From Psychrobacter sp. P11G3 (GTDB taxonomy: Bacteria; Pseudomonadota; Gammaproteobacteria; Pseudomonadales; Moraxellaceae): a DNA stretch of 64,000 bases. The notes under the pieces are model-generated. The model saw only the letters and a program-made list of their open reading frames with translations. It did not search any database and was not told the origin of the DNA. The stretch's first letter is position 1; every line of letters starts with the position of its first letter. This document shows, in pieces, positions 22,653 to 31,842 of this stretch. Made by a program: the position numbers and the translations under genes. The DNA is taken from assembly GCF_001435845.1 (NCBI RefSeq), contig NZ_CM003596.1:2961298-3025297 (forward strand), in the 5' to 3' direction.

Positions 22653-22683
22653 TTTACATACGTGCACCTATGTGTTTTATAAT
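22653..22683 (+). promoter_or_regulatory. Promoter candidate for fabF
   Basis: A perfect -10 TATAAT (22678-22683) lies 19 bases after TTTACA (22653-22658), a 5/6 match to the -35. The spacing is slightly long, so the -10 is the stronger evidence. It would start RNA about 45 bases before fabF. Confidence 0.5.
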
Positions 22684-22733
22684 GACTTTTGAAACGCCAT
22701 CCTCTTAGGACCTGTAAGTATAGGATATATCGC

Positions 22734-24125
22734 ATGAGCCAGAATAGTAGTTCACCTATCGACCAAGCCACCACTGATGACACAAATAATATGACTGCAG
22801 CACCTGTACATAAATCGCGTCAAAAACCACCTCACTACGAGCGTTCTGATGATACGCGTGTGGTAGTCACAGGTATGGGCGCCATTACGCCGCTCGGTCT
22901 AGACGTCGATAGCTCATGGACCAAATTGCTCAATGGCGAGAGTGGTATCTCACCGATTACGCATTTCGATGCCACAGGCTACCGTGCGCAAATCGCAGGC
23001 GTGATCAAAGACTTTGATGCCAAGCAATATATGAATGCCAAAGATGCGCGTCGCTATGATGAGTTCATGCATTATGGGGTTGCCGCTTCTGCCATGGCCC
23101 TAAAGCACGCTGGTTTTATCGATGAAGTCAGTGCTGCTGATGCGCCTGTGCAAGGCGTTGACCAAGATCGCTTTGGTATTATTTTAGGTTCAGGTATTGG
23201 CGGTATCCAAACGATTGAAAACAGTCGTGATACCCTACACGAAAAAGGCGCAGGCAAAGTCTCACCTTTTATCATTCCAGGCTCTATCGTTAATATGGCC
23301 GCTGGACTGGTAGCGATTAAGCATAAGTTAAAAGGCCCAAACCTTGCGACATCGACGGCTTGTACCACGGCGACTCATGCTATGGGTCTTGCTGCTCGTT
23401 TGATCGCTTATGGCGATGCTGACGTTATGTTGGCAGGCGGTAGTGAAAAGGGTTCTAGCCCACTTGGTATAGCTGGCTTTAGTGCGATGCACGCACTATC
23501 TACGCGCAACGATGAGCCAACCAAAGCCTCACGTCCATTTGATAAAGGTCGTGACGGGTTTGTCCTTGGTGATGGTGCTGGTGTGGTGGTGTTAGAAAGC
23601 CTTGCCCATGCCAAAGCTCGCGGTGCAACGATATTGGCAGAGCTAGTCGGGTTTGGTATGAGTGATGATGCCAGTCATATTACTGCACCACCAGAAGACG
23701 GTAGCGGTGCGGCAAGAGCGATGCAAAATGCACTAAACGATGCTGGGATCGAGTCATCAAGCGTCGGTTATGTCAACGCTCATGGTACTAGTACCCCTGC
23801 GGGTGACGTGGCTGAGTCTATTGCTATCGAAACTGTGTTCTCTCCTGTAAAAGACAGCATCTTAGTCAGCTCAACCAAATCGATGACTGGTCACTTACTT
23901 GGTGCTGCTGGCGGAGTTGAAGCCATCTTTACAGTATTAGCGCTACAACACCAGCATGTACCGCCTACGATCAATCTAGATGATATCGAGGACAACTGTA
24001 ACCTTGATTATGTGGCTAATGAATCGCGCAAAGTTGATAACCTGCAGTATGCAGTATCCAACAGCTTTGGCTTTGGTGGTACCAATGGCTCATTGGTATT
24101 TGCTCGCTGGCCTGTCAATCAATAA
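22734..24125 (+). CDS. fabF: Beta-ketoacyl-ACP synthase II
   Basis: This enzyme condenses malonyl-ACP with acyl-ACP in fatty acid elongation (463 residues from this start). The catalytic Cys is in S-T-A-C-T-T-A-T-H-A-M-G, and the two histidines are in N-A-H-G-T-S-T-P-A-G and K-S-M-T-G-H-L-L-G-A-A-G-G. The C-terminal S-N-S-F-G-F-G-G-T-N is also intact. A polar N-terminal extension of about 45 residues precedes V-V-V-T-G-M-G-A. I chose the ATG at 22734 over a TTG at 22689. It is not beside other fab genes. The extension makes FabF assignment less sure than for a canonical protein, and it could be a second KAS-II paralogue. Confidence 0.9.
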   Translation: MSQNSSSPIDQATTDDTNNMTAAPVHKSRQKPPHYERSDDTRVVVTGMGAITPLGLDVDSSWTKLLNGESGISPITHFDATGYRAQIAGVIKDFDAKQYMNAKDARRYDEFMHYGVAASAMALKHAGFIDEVSAADAPVQGVDQDRFGIILGSGIGGIQTIENSRDTLHEKGAGKVSPFIIPGSIVNMAAGLVAIKHKLKGPNLATSTACTTATHAMGLAARLIAYGDADVMLAGGSEKGSSPLGIAGFSAMHALSTRNDEPTKASRPFDKGRDGFVLGDGAGVVVLESLAHAKARGATILAELVGFGMSDDASHITAPPEDGSGAARAMQNALNDAGIESSSVGYVNAHGTSTPAGDVAESIAIETVFSPVKDSILVSSTKSMTGHLLGAAGGVEAIFTVLALQHQHVPPTINLDDIEDNCNLDYVANESRKVDNLQYAVSNSFGFGGTNGSLVFARWPVNQ

Positions 24126-24255
24126 CAGCCACCCAACTACCTCGCAGCGCATTGTAATGAATGCGTTGTAACGTTGGTGTCAGATTTGCTACGTTTGTCC
24201 ACTTGCAGCCCCTTATCGTACTTGCGTATGATAAGGGGTAATTTTTGGAACATTT

Positions 24256-25104
24256 ATGGAAGATACCATGTCAAGCTACTCATTTTCCCATCAGTTTTAT
24301 CAACGCTGGACGTGTGCACCTGAGCCAGTACGCGCAGCGATTACCCAAGAACTAAAAGACATCACTACTCTGCTGCAATCTGACACCTCATTTGAAGACT
24401 TCACTTTTAATACTCATGATTTAGATGCGTATGTAGACGAGCTATACGACAACTACAATGCCGAACAAGCCATTGCGAAAGCAATCGCGGACAAACAAGA
24501 GCAAGAAGACGCGGCCGCTGCAAAACAAAAGCTAGAAGACGAGCAGAAGAAAAAAGAAACAGAAGAAGCCACACGCAAAGCAGAAGCGACTCAAAAAGAA
24601 CAAGAAAAAAATGAGCAGACAGCGTTAGAGAAAGAAAACTACAAAGAACTGGCTACTAATAATGACGTAGCTAAAGTAAACACAGATAAAGTCGTGACAG
24701 ATAGCGCTGTTACTGACGATTTTGTTACTGATAATTCTAGCGCAAAGACTGAAAAAGTGGCATCAGAAGCAAAAAATACTGAAGGCAATGCTAGCGATAA
24801 TAAAAGTGCTGATAACAAAACCATTGGCGAACAGGCACATACGCTTAGCGATAACCACATTAAAGACATTAACAATAAAGCCAGTGCAGCGATTAATTTG
24901 GCCTTAAAAGACGCGAAGCTAGATGCAACACATCAACAGCTAATCCGCGAGCTAGAAACACAGGTCGATGACTATCTCAGTGAGCAAATGATGCTGATGT
25001 CCGAAAACCTAAAGTCTTGGCTACGTGCTGAGGTCACTCAACACTTTAGCGAGCAGAATGACTTAACTACTAATAATGAAGCTGCTAAGAAAAGTATTCA
25101 CTGA
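24256..25104 (+). CDS. Charged, helix-rich hypothetical protein
   Basis: I do not recognise this 282-residue protein. It has three parts: a conserved-looking N-terminal domain (about residues 5-75, F-Y-Q-R-W-T-C-A-P-E-P-V-R-A), a lysine/glutamate/alanine-rich middle (about 75-190) predicted to be coiled coil or disordered, and a C-terminal helical domain with E-L-E-T-Q-V-D-D-Y-L-S-E-Q-M-M. There is no signal peptide. The start could be this ATG or the one four codons later, as both have weak ribosome sites. It has a single-gene unit and a perfect bidirectional terminator follows. Confidence 0.65.
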   Translation: MEDTMSSYSFSHQFYQRWTCAPEPVRAAITQELKDITTLLQSDTSFEDFTFNTHDLDAYVDELYDNYNAEQAIAKAIADKQEQEDAAAAKQKLEDEQKKKETEEATRKAEATQKEQEKNEQTALEKENYKELATNNDVAKVNTDKVVTDSAVTDDFVTDNSSAKTEKVASEAKNTEGNASDNKSADNKTIGEQAHTLSDNHIKDINNKASAAINLALKDAKLDATHQQLIRELETQVDDYLSEQMMLMSENLKSWLRAEVTQHFSEQNDLTTNNEAAKKSIH

Positions 25105-25175
25105 CAGTGTACCTTTTTCAGTGTTGAACCTACAGTTAGCAACAGTCACTCAGTAGTAAGTACTAAATAACGAAC

Positions 25176-25214
25176 ACTAAAAAGCCCCGTAAATTGTTTA
25201 CGGGGCTTTTTAGT
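25176..25214. terminator. Bidirectional terminator
   Basis: An 18-bp perfect palindrome with loop TTG and GCCCCGTAAA/TTTACGGGGC at its heart lies between the convergent hypothetical and aminopeptidase genes and has T-tracts for both directions. Confidence 0.9.
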
Positions 25215-25242
25215 ACTTTTAGTTAATGTTTTGAGCTTGATA

Positions 25243-27060
25243 TTAAATGGCTTTGGTACGTTCAGTCAACCATTCAAGCGCTGCACCTTCAACACGATCT
25301 TTTAGCTCTGCGAAGACTTGGCTATGATAGTCATTTAGCCAATCAATCTCGGTTTGATCCAACAGTGACGGCTCAATCAGACGCGTATCGATTGGGCAGT
25401 AAGTGATGGTCTCAAAGTTTAAGAAATCACCAAACTCTGTCTCAGTAGGCTTAGCAACTGGCGTATTCACTACCAAGTTCTCGATACGGATACCCCATTT
25501 TCCTTCGCGGTATAGACCTGGCTCATTACTTGAAATCATACCGACTTTCATTGCGCGCTCTTTTGGTATGCTGGCGCTATAGGCGATGACTTGTGGGCCT
25601 TCGTGTACGTTCAAGAAATAACCAACGCCATGACCTGTACCATGACCATAGTCCATCTGTGCTTGCCACAATGGCGCACGGCAAATGGCATCAATCAATG
25701 GTGAAGCAATACCATCAGGGAAATGAGCACGAGCTAGCGCAATGTGAGCTTTTAACACAATCGTAAAGTCGCGTTTATGCTCAGCAGTGACTTGCCCAAT
25801 ACCGACTACGCGGGTGATATCAGTCGTACCGTTTTGATATTGTGCACCTGAGTCAATCAGTAGTAACCCGCCTTCGCCCTCAGCCACATCAAGGTAGCTG
25901 AATTTTTCTGGTGTAGCGCGGTAATGTGGCAATGCGCCATTTTCATTAAAGCCTGCGATGGTCGGGAAACTTGGCGAGACATAATGCGGCTGACGACTGC
26001 GCACGTCTATCAGCATACTATCAACATCTAGCTCACTTAAACGCTCGCCGTTTGCTAGACGCTGCTCAAATGTGGCAAAAAACTCAGCCAAAGCAGCACC
26101 ATCTTGACGCATCGCTTCACAAACATGATCGATATCTGCATCAGATTTGACAGATTTGAGTAATGTGCTAGGCGCCATTTGCTCAATAAAACCAACATCA
26201 TCTGCCATTTTTGAGAGTGTACCTACTGCGACTTTGCTCGGATCTAACAGTAATAAATCGTCTGGCGTTAATGCACTCAAAGCCTCTTGCACAGCAGAAT
26301 AGTCAGCCAATGTGATACCACTGTCTTTTAGACTCTGTGCGATATCTTCGCTTACTTTATCAGTATCAACAAACAACGTTGCTTTATCGGCATCAATCAA
26401 CATGTGCGACAAGAATACCGGATTATAATCAACATCCGCACCGCGCAAGTTCGTCAACCAAGCGATGTCATCTAAGCTTGAAAGCAGATGATGGGTCGCA
26501 CCAGCTTCTGCCATGCCTGCACGCACATCAGCAAGCTTTGAGGTGGCTGACTGAGCAAGGAACTGCTCATCATGAGTATATAATTTGGCCGCTGGTAGTG
26601 CTGGACGATCTGTCCAAATTTCTGTCAGCACATCACGCTCAGTGATCAAAGTAATATCATTGGCATCAAAAGCATTTAGCAGGCGATCTTGCTCGGCGAT
26701 AGATAGTACGTTGCCGTCTACTGCTACGCTATCCCCTTCTTGCAAATGATCGGCTAGCCAGTCGATATGATTTGGCTGACCTGGCGCAAGCTTTTCTAAA
26801 GTAATACCTGTGCCTTCTAACTGGTCGGCAGCATGTACCCAATAACGGCTATCCGTCCATAGACCTGCAAAATCAGCAGTCACAACAAGCGTGCCGACAG
26901 AACCGGTAAACCCTGACAGCCATAAGCGTGCTTGCCAGTATTCTGGTAGATATTCAGATAAATGTGGATCAGCAGACGGTACGATGATTGCGGTGAGATC
27001 TTGCGCGGCTAAGGTGCTGCGTAAGTTAGCAATACGTTCGTGAATGGCTTGTTTATTCAT
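25243..27060 (-). CDS. Xaa-Pro aminopeptidase (M24B)
   Basis: This metallopeptidase (605 residues) removes N-terminal residues before proline. The long form has two creatinase-like N-terminal domains (about 1-320) and the M24 catalytic domain. The dinuclear metal ligands are visible as D-S-G and D-I-T-R in the middle, H in G-H-G-T-G-H-G-V-G-Y, E in S-S-N-E-P-G-L-Y and E in G-I-R-I-E-N. AAGGA lies 8 bases before the ATG. There is no signal peptide, so it is cytoplasmic. Length fits the three-domain type rather than the short E. coli PepP. The peptide transporter encoded immediately downstream (minus strand) suggests a shared peptide-use role, but the two appear to be separate units. Confidence 0.93.
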   Translation of the reverse strand: MNKQAIHERIANLRSTLAAQDLTAIIVPSADPHLSEYLPEYWQARLWLSGFTGSVGTLVVTADFAGLWTDSRYWVHAADQLEGTGITLEKLAPGQPNHIDWLADHLQEGDSVAVDGNVLSIAEQDRLLNAFDANDITLITERDVLTEIWTDRPALPAAKLYTHDEQFLAQSATSKLADVRAGMAEAGATHHLLSSLDDIAWLTNLRGADVDYNPVFLSHMLIDADKATLFVDTDKVSEDIAQSLKDSGITLADYSAVQEALSALTPDDLLLLDPSKVAVGTLSKMADDVGFIEQMAPSTLLKSVKSDADIDHVCEAMRQDGAALAEFFATFEQRLANGERLSELDVDSMLIDVRSRQPHYVSPSFPTIAGFNENGALPHYRATPEKFSYLDVAEGEGGLLLIDSGAQYQNGTTDITRVVGIGQVTAEHKRDFTIVLKAHIALARAHFPDGIASPLIDAICRAPLWQAQMDYGHGTGHGVGYFLNVHEGPQVIAYSASIPKERAMKVGMISSNEPGLYREGKWGIRIENLVVNTPVAKPTETEFGDFLNFETITYCPIDTRLIEPSLLDQTEIDWLNDYHSQVFAELKDRVEGAALEWLTERTKAI

Positions 27061-27467
27061 TGAATGTGTCCTTATAGAAATTATAAAAATATGATGATGG
27101 AGCGATTATTTACAATCGTCTTGTTCTAATAGTCGTCTTGTTTGAGTTGTTGATACCGCTTTAGTTTTAATAAGATATTTATTATCGATAGCAATTATTC
27201 AAGCAAACAGTCTAATTATTTAGCTATCTAATTATGTTTGTTTGGGTAATTACTTCTACTTATTGAGAATAAAAAATTGAGATTAATATTGCGTCACTGG
27301 GGTTCACAGTGCCCTATCATTAGATGTTTGGGCAGATAGTAAGCTTTCAATGGCTTGTGCCAAATATCTCATCAACTAAAACAATAAAACGTGCTACCAG
27401 TAATGGTAACACGTCTCATTATATGTCACTTGTGCTGTTGTTAATCACAAATGTACATCAGACTATC
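27061..27467. other. Intergenic region between aminopeptidase and POT genes
   Basis: This 407-base stretch is AT-rich. It carries the POT-gene terminator at 27390-27413 and the upstream region of the aminopeptidase. I see no gene or strong promoter. Confidence 0.55.
27390..27413 (-). terminator. Terminator after POT transporter gene
   Basis: The hairpin CGTG/CACG plus TACCA/TGGTA has one mismatch and a GTAA loop. A T-rich run follows in the minus direction. Confidence 0.65.
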
Positions 27468-29036
27468 TTATTGCTTAGCCAATTGTTTCTCACGCTCGCT
27501 TTCTTTGAGCATTTTATTGATAGGTTTTGCTAGTATCAATAATAGTACAGCGGTAACTACCAAGAAGATGGTCATGGTGGTAAACAGACCTGGTAACCCT
27601 TCGATTTTGTCAGCAGATACATGCCCACCAAAGAAAGCGGCAACCAAGTTACCCATAGCGATAGAAGCAAAGAACAGCCCCATCATTTGGCCTTGCATAC
27701 CCTCTGGCGCCAATTTAGTCATGGCAGACAAACCAACTGGGCTTAATGCTAACTCACCTAGCGTCAATAATAATAAACTACCAACCAACCATAGTGGCGA
27801 TGCCAGGCCAGCACCAGGCGCTAAAATGCTTTTTGAAGCAAAAATCATCAAGGCGAAACCTGCGGCTGCCAGTAGCATACCGAGTGCAAACTTAGCCATA
27901 CTGCTAGGCTCAAGACCTCGGTTACCAAGCTTGACCCAAATAATACTAACGATAGGTGCCAATATTAAAATAAATAGCGGGTTCAATGACTGGAACCAAA
28001 TACTTGGTATCTCAAATCCTAAAACATTCAGATCGGTATAACGATCGGCAAATAAGTTAAAAGACGTTGGCTGCTGCTCAAAACTTGACCAAAACAGCGT
28101 CGAACCAATAATTAAAACAAAGCAAATTAGCAAGCGTAGTTTGTCCGTCTTATCCAATCGCGGAGAGATAAACATAATAGCGAAATACAAGATGACCACC
28201 GCAGCAATGATATACGTCATATACTCTGCAACCATCTCAGGATTGAACGATATCATGCCGGTAGACACTAATAGCACTGCGGCTACTAGCAAGGCGACAA
28301 AACCACCAACCCAGCGACCGATGTTTTTGTAATGGTCGTTAGATTTTTCCCACTCAGCAGAAATACCTTTAGCGCGTGCATAACGCGTTAAGTTCTTTTG
28401 CGCGACAAAGCGATAAATCAGTAATGAGACCAGCATACCCAAACCACCAACGCCAAAGCCGACATGCCACATGCCTTTTTCTTTGAATACGCCAACGATA
28501 AGTGCTGCTAATAACGCACCGATGTTAATACCCATGTAAAACAAGGTAAAACCGCCATCACGGCGAGAGTCACCTTTAGGATACAACGCACCAACCATCA
28601 CTGAGATACAGGTCTTAAATAACCCTGAGCCCAAGACAATACAGATTAAACCAACAAAGAACAGCGTCATGCCAAACATCGCTGAAAGCGCGATACACAA
28701 GTGACCAAGGGCAATAATAATACTGCCCCACCATAACGCACGCTCTTGACCTAGCCAGTTATCTGCTAACCAGCCACCTGGTACTGCTGCTAAGTATAAC
28801 GAACCGGCAAAAATACCATAAATAGCAGAAGCGGTGACTTCATCGAAGCCAAAACCGCCACTACTCACTGTTGCCACCATAAATAGAACTAATAGTGGAC
28901 GGATACTATAATAGGAGAATCGCTCCCACATTTCGGTAAAAAACAATGAGCGTAAGGGCGCAGGATGTCCCATAAAGCCATTGTCTAGTGCTTCTAGCTC
29001 TGCTGCACTAGCCCCCGAATTTGTTTCTGTGCCCAT
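27468..29036 (-). CDS. POT-family proton-dependent peptide transporter
   Basis: This is an inner-membrane di/tripeptide:proton symporter of the POT/PTR family (522 residues, about 14 hydrophobic segments). The signature E-M-W-E-R-F-S-Y-Y (ExxERFxYY) is near residue 35. The loops G-G-W-L-A-D and F-Y-M-G-I-N-I-G-A are also typical. The start has AAGGAA 8 bases upstream. The next gene downstream is a proline-specific aminopeptidase, which fits a role in peptide uptake for nutrition. Regulation is not visible. Confidence 0.93.
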   Translation of the reverse strand: MGTETNSGASAAELEALDNGFMGHPAPLRSLFFTEMWERFSYYSIRPLLVLFMVATVSSGGFGFDEVTASAIYGIFAGSLYLAAVPGGWLADNWLGQERALWWGSIIIALGHLCIALSAMFGMTLFFVGLICIVLGSGLFKTCISVMVGALYPKGDSRRDGGFTLFYMGINIGALLAALIVGVFKEKGMWHVGFGVGGLGMLVSLLIYRFVAQKNLTRYARAKGISAEWEKSNDHYKNIGRWVGGFVALLVAAVLLVSTGMISFNPEMVAEYMTYIIAAVVILYFAIMFISPRLDKTDKLRLLICFVLIIGSTLFWSSFEQQPTSFNLFADRYTDLNVLGFEIPSIWFQSLNPLFILILAPIVSIIWVKLGNRGLEPSSMAKFALGMLLAAAGFALMIFASKSILAPGAGLASPLWLVGSLLLLTLGELALSPVGLSAMTKLAPEGMQGQMMGLFFASIAMGNLVAAFFGGHVSADKIEGLPGLFTTMTIFLVVTAVLLLILAKPINKMLKESEREKQLAKQ

Positions 29037-29175
29037 AACTTTATTCCTTTAAAGATCATATTTGTAATGACCAAACCCCTGATTATCCAGATGGACGGTC
29101 ATATAGGCGGAACATTGTTTCACTTGGCTATAATCAAGTAAAGAAAGAATTGGTCAAAAATTACACAAATACTCA

Positions 29176-29217
29176 TAAAAAAAGCCCGCTCTCAATGGTT
29201 GAGAACGGACTCTTTTT
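29176..29217 (-). terminator. Terminator after acidic membrane protein gene
   Basis: Imperfect stem CCCGCTCTCAA / TTGAGAACGGAC with loop TGG is flanked by A-tracts and T-tracts. It lies downstream of the gene at 29336. Confidence 0.65.
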
Positions 29218-29335
29218 ATAGGTATCTAGGACAGTAATATTATGCTTATAGCACTGTTGATACAGACTTCATAATGCAGCTCATTTAACAATCGAGTGGC
29301 ACTATTTTGGATCATTTACATAGTCATACTACAGC

Positions 29336-29785
29336 TTACTGTGCTGCGGTCTCATCAGTAGCGTCGCCAGCATCTAAGTCACCATCCGCTTGCTCAGCGG
29401 TCAAATCAGCATCGGCAACAGCGGCTTGACTTACAGTACCAGAGGCCGTTGCTGTACCAGCTTCTGCGGTGACAACTGCACTATCTGCATCTGTCGCTGG
29501 TGTTACGGTTGCATCTGCTGCAGTATCAGGCGCTGTAGCATCTGACGCTTCTTCTGTTGTCGCAGCTTCTGCATTGGCTGGAGCCGCTTCTTCTTCAGTA
29601 GCAGTGGCTTCTGCTTCATCTGCCGCAGCTGATGCTTCAGTTGTCTCAGCAGTAATATGCTCGCCTGCTGGACGCAAAAATGCAGAAACACCAATAAGTA
29701 AGACAATACCTAAGAACATGGCAATGCCACCTAAAGCGAATAACAGCTCTTTTTTTGGATTGTTATTAACGATACCTTCTGACAT
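29336..29785 (-). CDS. Membrane-anchored acidic Ala/Thr-rich protein
   Basis: I do not recognise a family. The 149-residue protein has a single membrane helix (about residues 14-36) and then a low-complexity tail of Ala, Thr, Asp and Glu. After Arg38 there is no Lys or Arg at all, so the tail is strongly negative. The basic stretch K-K before the helix suggests the N terminus stays in the cytoplasm and the tail is periplasmic. GGAT lies close upstream of the ATG. It is a single-gene unit. The tail looks like a flexible, highly charged chain rather than a folded domain. Confidence 0.7.
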   Translation of the reverse strand: MSEGIVNNNPKKELLFALGGIAMFLGIVLLIGVSAFLRPAGEHITAETTEASAAADEAEATATEEEAAPANAEAATTEEASDATAPDTAADATVTPATDADSAVVTAEAGTATASGTVSQAAVADADLTAEQADGDLDAGDATDETAAQ

Positions 29786-29977
29786 ACCTTATCCACCTTG
29801 CACAAAATATTTGAAATATTGACCTATTATATCGCAATTTATACTGATTTGTGAAAACCCTTAAGTATTTAAAGGGTTTATTATCCACAATTTAAATATT
29901 CATTTTTGGCACTTGTGACAGCTAACTACTTAATCAGTTATCTATTATTCGCTATCAACACATCTTACTTAACAATA

Positions 29978-31552
29978 CTACTTAACCAAACGTACTGGAG
30001 TTTTCGGACGTTTACCCAAATAGCTGAGTATCAGCAACAGTGCCATGATAAACAAAATAGGATATTGACCAAAGCGCATGAATGGCGTGTTGCCAACTCG
30101 TGCCTGAATGTCACCGCGCAATACAGTACGTTCAAACTGCGGTGCACGCTCTACGATACGACCTTTGTGATCAATGATAGCTGTCACACCTGTATTGGTC
30201 GCACGCATAAACCAGCGACCGTTTTCTAATGCGCGCATCTGTACCATTTGTAAGTGCTGTAGCGGGCCTGCCGACGTACCAAACCAAGCATCGTTTGAGA
30301 TGGTCAATAAGAAGTCCGTGCCAATCGCATTTTTGCGCGTAGTGTCTGGATAAGCCACTTCATAGCAGATGGCTGCACCTAAATTATGCCCTCGAACACG
30401 CAGCGGCGACTGCTGTTCATTGCCGCGACTATAACTCATAATGTCTTGGCTACCTGCTAGATTTGGCAGAATATCAAGCACGCCTTGGAATGGAATATAT
30501 TCCCCAAATGGCACCAGACGTTGCTTTTTATACAGCCCTTCTGCCTGTGCCCCTAGCGCAACCACGCTATTGTAGAACGGCGGATATTTATCTGTACTGG
30601 CATCAAACGCTGCTTCATCCTTATAAGGAATACCTGTCACCCATGTCGTGTCAGTCTCTTTGGCCATCGCAACCATTTCACTGATAAACCCAACAGCTTC
30701 TGTCTGAAACATAGGAATCGACGATTCAGGCCACAGCACGATGTCACGTCCCCACTCATCACGAGTCAACGTTGCATAGATTTTTAGCGTCTCAATCTGA
30801 TACTCAGTGAGCCATTTTAGGTCTTGCGGGATATTACCCTGAATCAAAGATACCGATAGATCAGGAGTGCCTTTTGGTTTGGTCCATTGCGGATTGATCA
30901 ACCATAGCGCGCTACTAATGACTAGCAATGCTATGGATGGAATCATATAGCCACCGCGACGACGCAATAGTTCAACAATACTGGCAGCCAATAATACCGC
31001 TACGAAAGAAATCGCAAAGACGCCAGCCACAGGTGCTAGCGAAGACAGCCAATACTGTTCAGTAAACGCGTAACCGACGAATAGCCAAGGAAAACCAGTA
31101 AACAACCAAGTTTTCATCCACTCTTGGAGTATCCATAAGGCAGCAAAAGATAACGGCTGCTTGCCGACCACACGATTAAAGATGAGCGCCAAAAAGCCAT
31201 GGAACAAGCCCATGCCTAGACCCATGAGCGCAATCATAATCAGCGCAAGCCATGCGGGTGTATCGCCATAAACGTGTATCGAGGTGTATAGCCAAAACGC
31301 GCCAACACACCATAGCCCTGTACCGTAGGCCTGACCGATTAGAAAGGCGCGGCGACCTGTCATCGCTGGTACCAATAACGCATATAAGATGGCAGGTGAT
31401 ACCAAGGCAACTGGCCAAATACCATAAGGCGCGAGCGCGAGTATAAAAGCGGCCCCTGCCAGCCAAGCTATTAGTACCGTCAATCCCATGTGTAAACCTT
31501 TTGGCTTATCGGGGTTCAGACGTTTTTGCAAATCAACAGTAGACAGACGCAT
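29978..31552 (-). CDS. lnt: Apolipoprotein N-acyltransferase
   Basis: This inner-membrane enzyme adds the third acyl chain to lipoproteins (524 residues). The N-terminal third has several hydrophobic helices. The C-terminal nitrilase-like domain shows the catalytic triad: Glu in W-P-E-S-S-I-P, Lys in Y-K-K-Q-R-L-V-P-F-G-E-Y, and Cys in A-A-I-C-Y-E-V. Upstream on the same strand is corC, the usual partner, but a terminator hairpin at 31743-31771 and a 290-base gap separate them, so lnt probably has its own promoter. The window encodes lipoproteins (DctP and two small ones) that would be substrates. Confidence 0.95.
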   Translation of the reverse strand: MRLSTVDLQKRLNPDKPKGLHMGLTVLIAWLAGAAFILALAPYGIWPVALVSPAILYALLVPAMTGRRAFLIGQAYGTGLWCVGAFWLYTSIHVYGDTPAWLALIMIALMGLGMGLFHGFLALIFNRVVGKQPLSFAALWILQEWMKTWLFTGFPWLFVGYAFTEQYWLSSLAPVAGVFAISFVAVLLAASIVELLRRRGGYMIPSIALLVISSALWLINPQWTKPKGTPDLSVSLIQGNIPQDLKWLTEYQIETLKIYATLTRDEWGRDIVLWPESSIPMFQTEAVGFISEMVAMAKETDTTWVTGIPYKDEAAFDASTDKYPPFYNSVVALGAQAEGLYKKQRLVPFGEYIPFQGVLDILPNLAGSQDIMSYSRGNEQQSPLRVRGHNLGAAICYEVAYPDTTRKNAIGTDFLLTISNDAWFGTSAGPLQHLQMVQMRALENGRWFMRATNTGVTAIIDHKGRIVERAPQFERTVLRGDIQARVGNTPFMRFGQYPILFIMALLLILSYLGKRPKTPVRLVK

Positions 31553-31842
31553 AGCAGTTATCCAAAACCATATTTTCTAAAATTTCTCAGCTAAGCGATG
31601 AGATAACACTCACGCAAAACCTGACTGCATAATGCTTTATGCAGGGCCACAAATAAAACCCACCCATCATACCAGTCAAAACCTACAAGTGGGTAAATTT
31701 GCGTAGCTAAAACCTCATTCTAAAGACCAAAAGGCAGAAAGCAAAAAACACGATTTTTCATCGTGTTTTTTATTGAATTTGCTAGAAATAAGCTTGCCTG
31801 AAACTGTATTAATTAGGCATTTGGTATAGCCCTATAGAAAAG
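31553..31842. other. corC-lnt intergenic region
   Basis: This 290-base gap holds the corC terminator and the small palindrome CTGCATAA/TTATGCAG (31625-31644). No gene is visible. Confidence 0.5.
31743..31771 (-). terminator. Terminator after corC
   Basis: A 12-bp perfect stem (AAAAAACACGAT / ATCGTGTTTTTT) with a 5-base loop lies 70 bases past the corC stop. Confidence 0.8.

Noticed and set aside
29469..29822. Open frame of 117 codons opposite the acidic membrane protein
   Set aside because: It is an Ala/Ser-rich mirror of the GC-rich repetitive gene and has no ribosome site.
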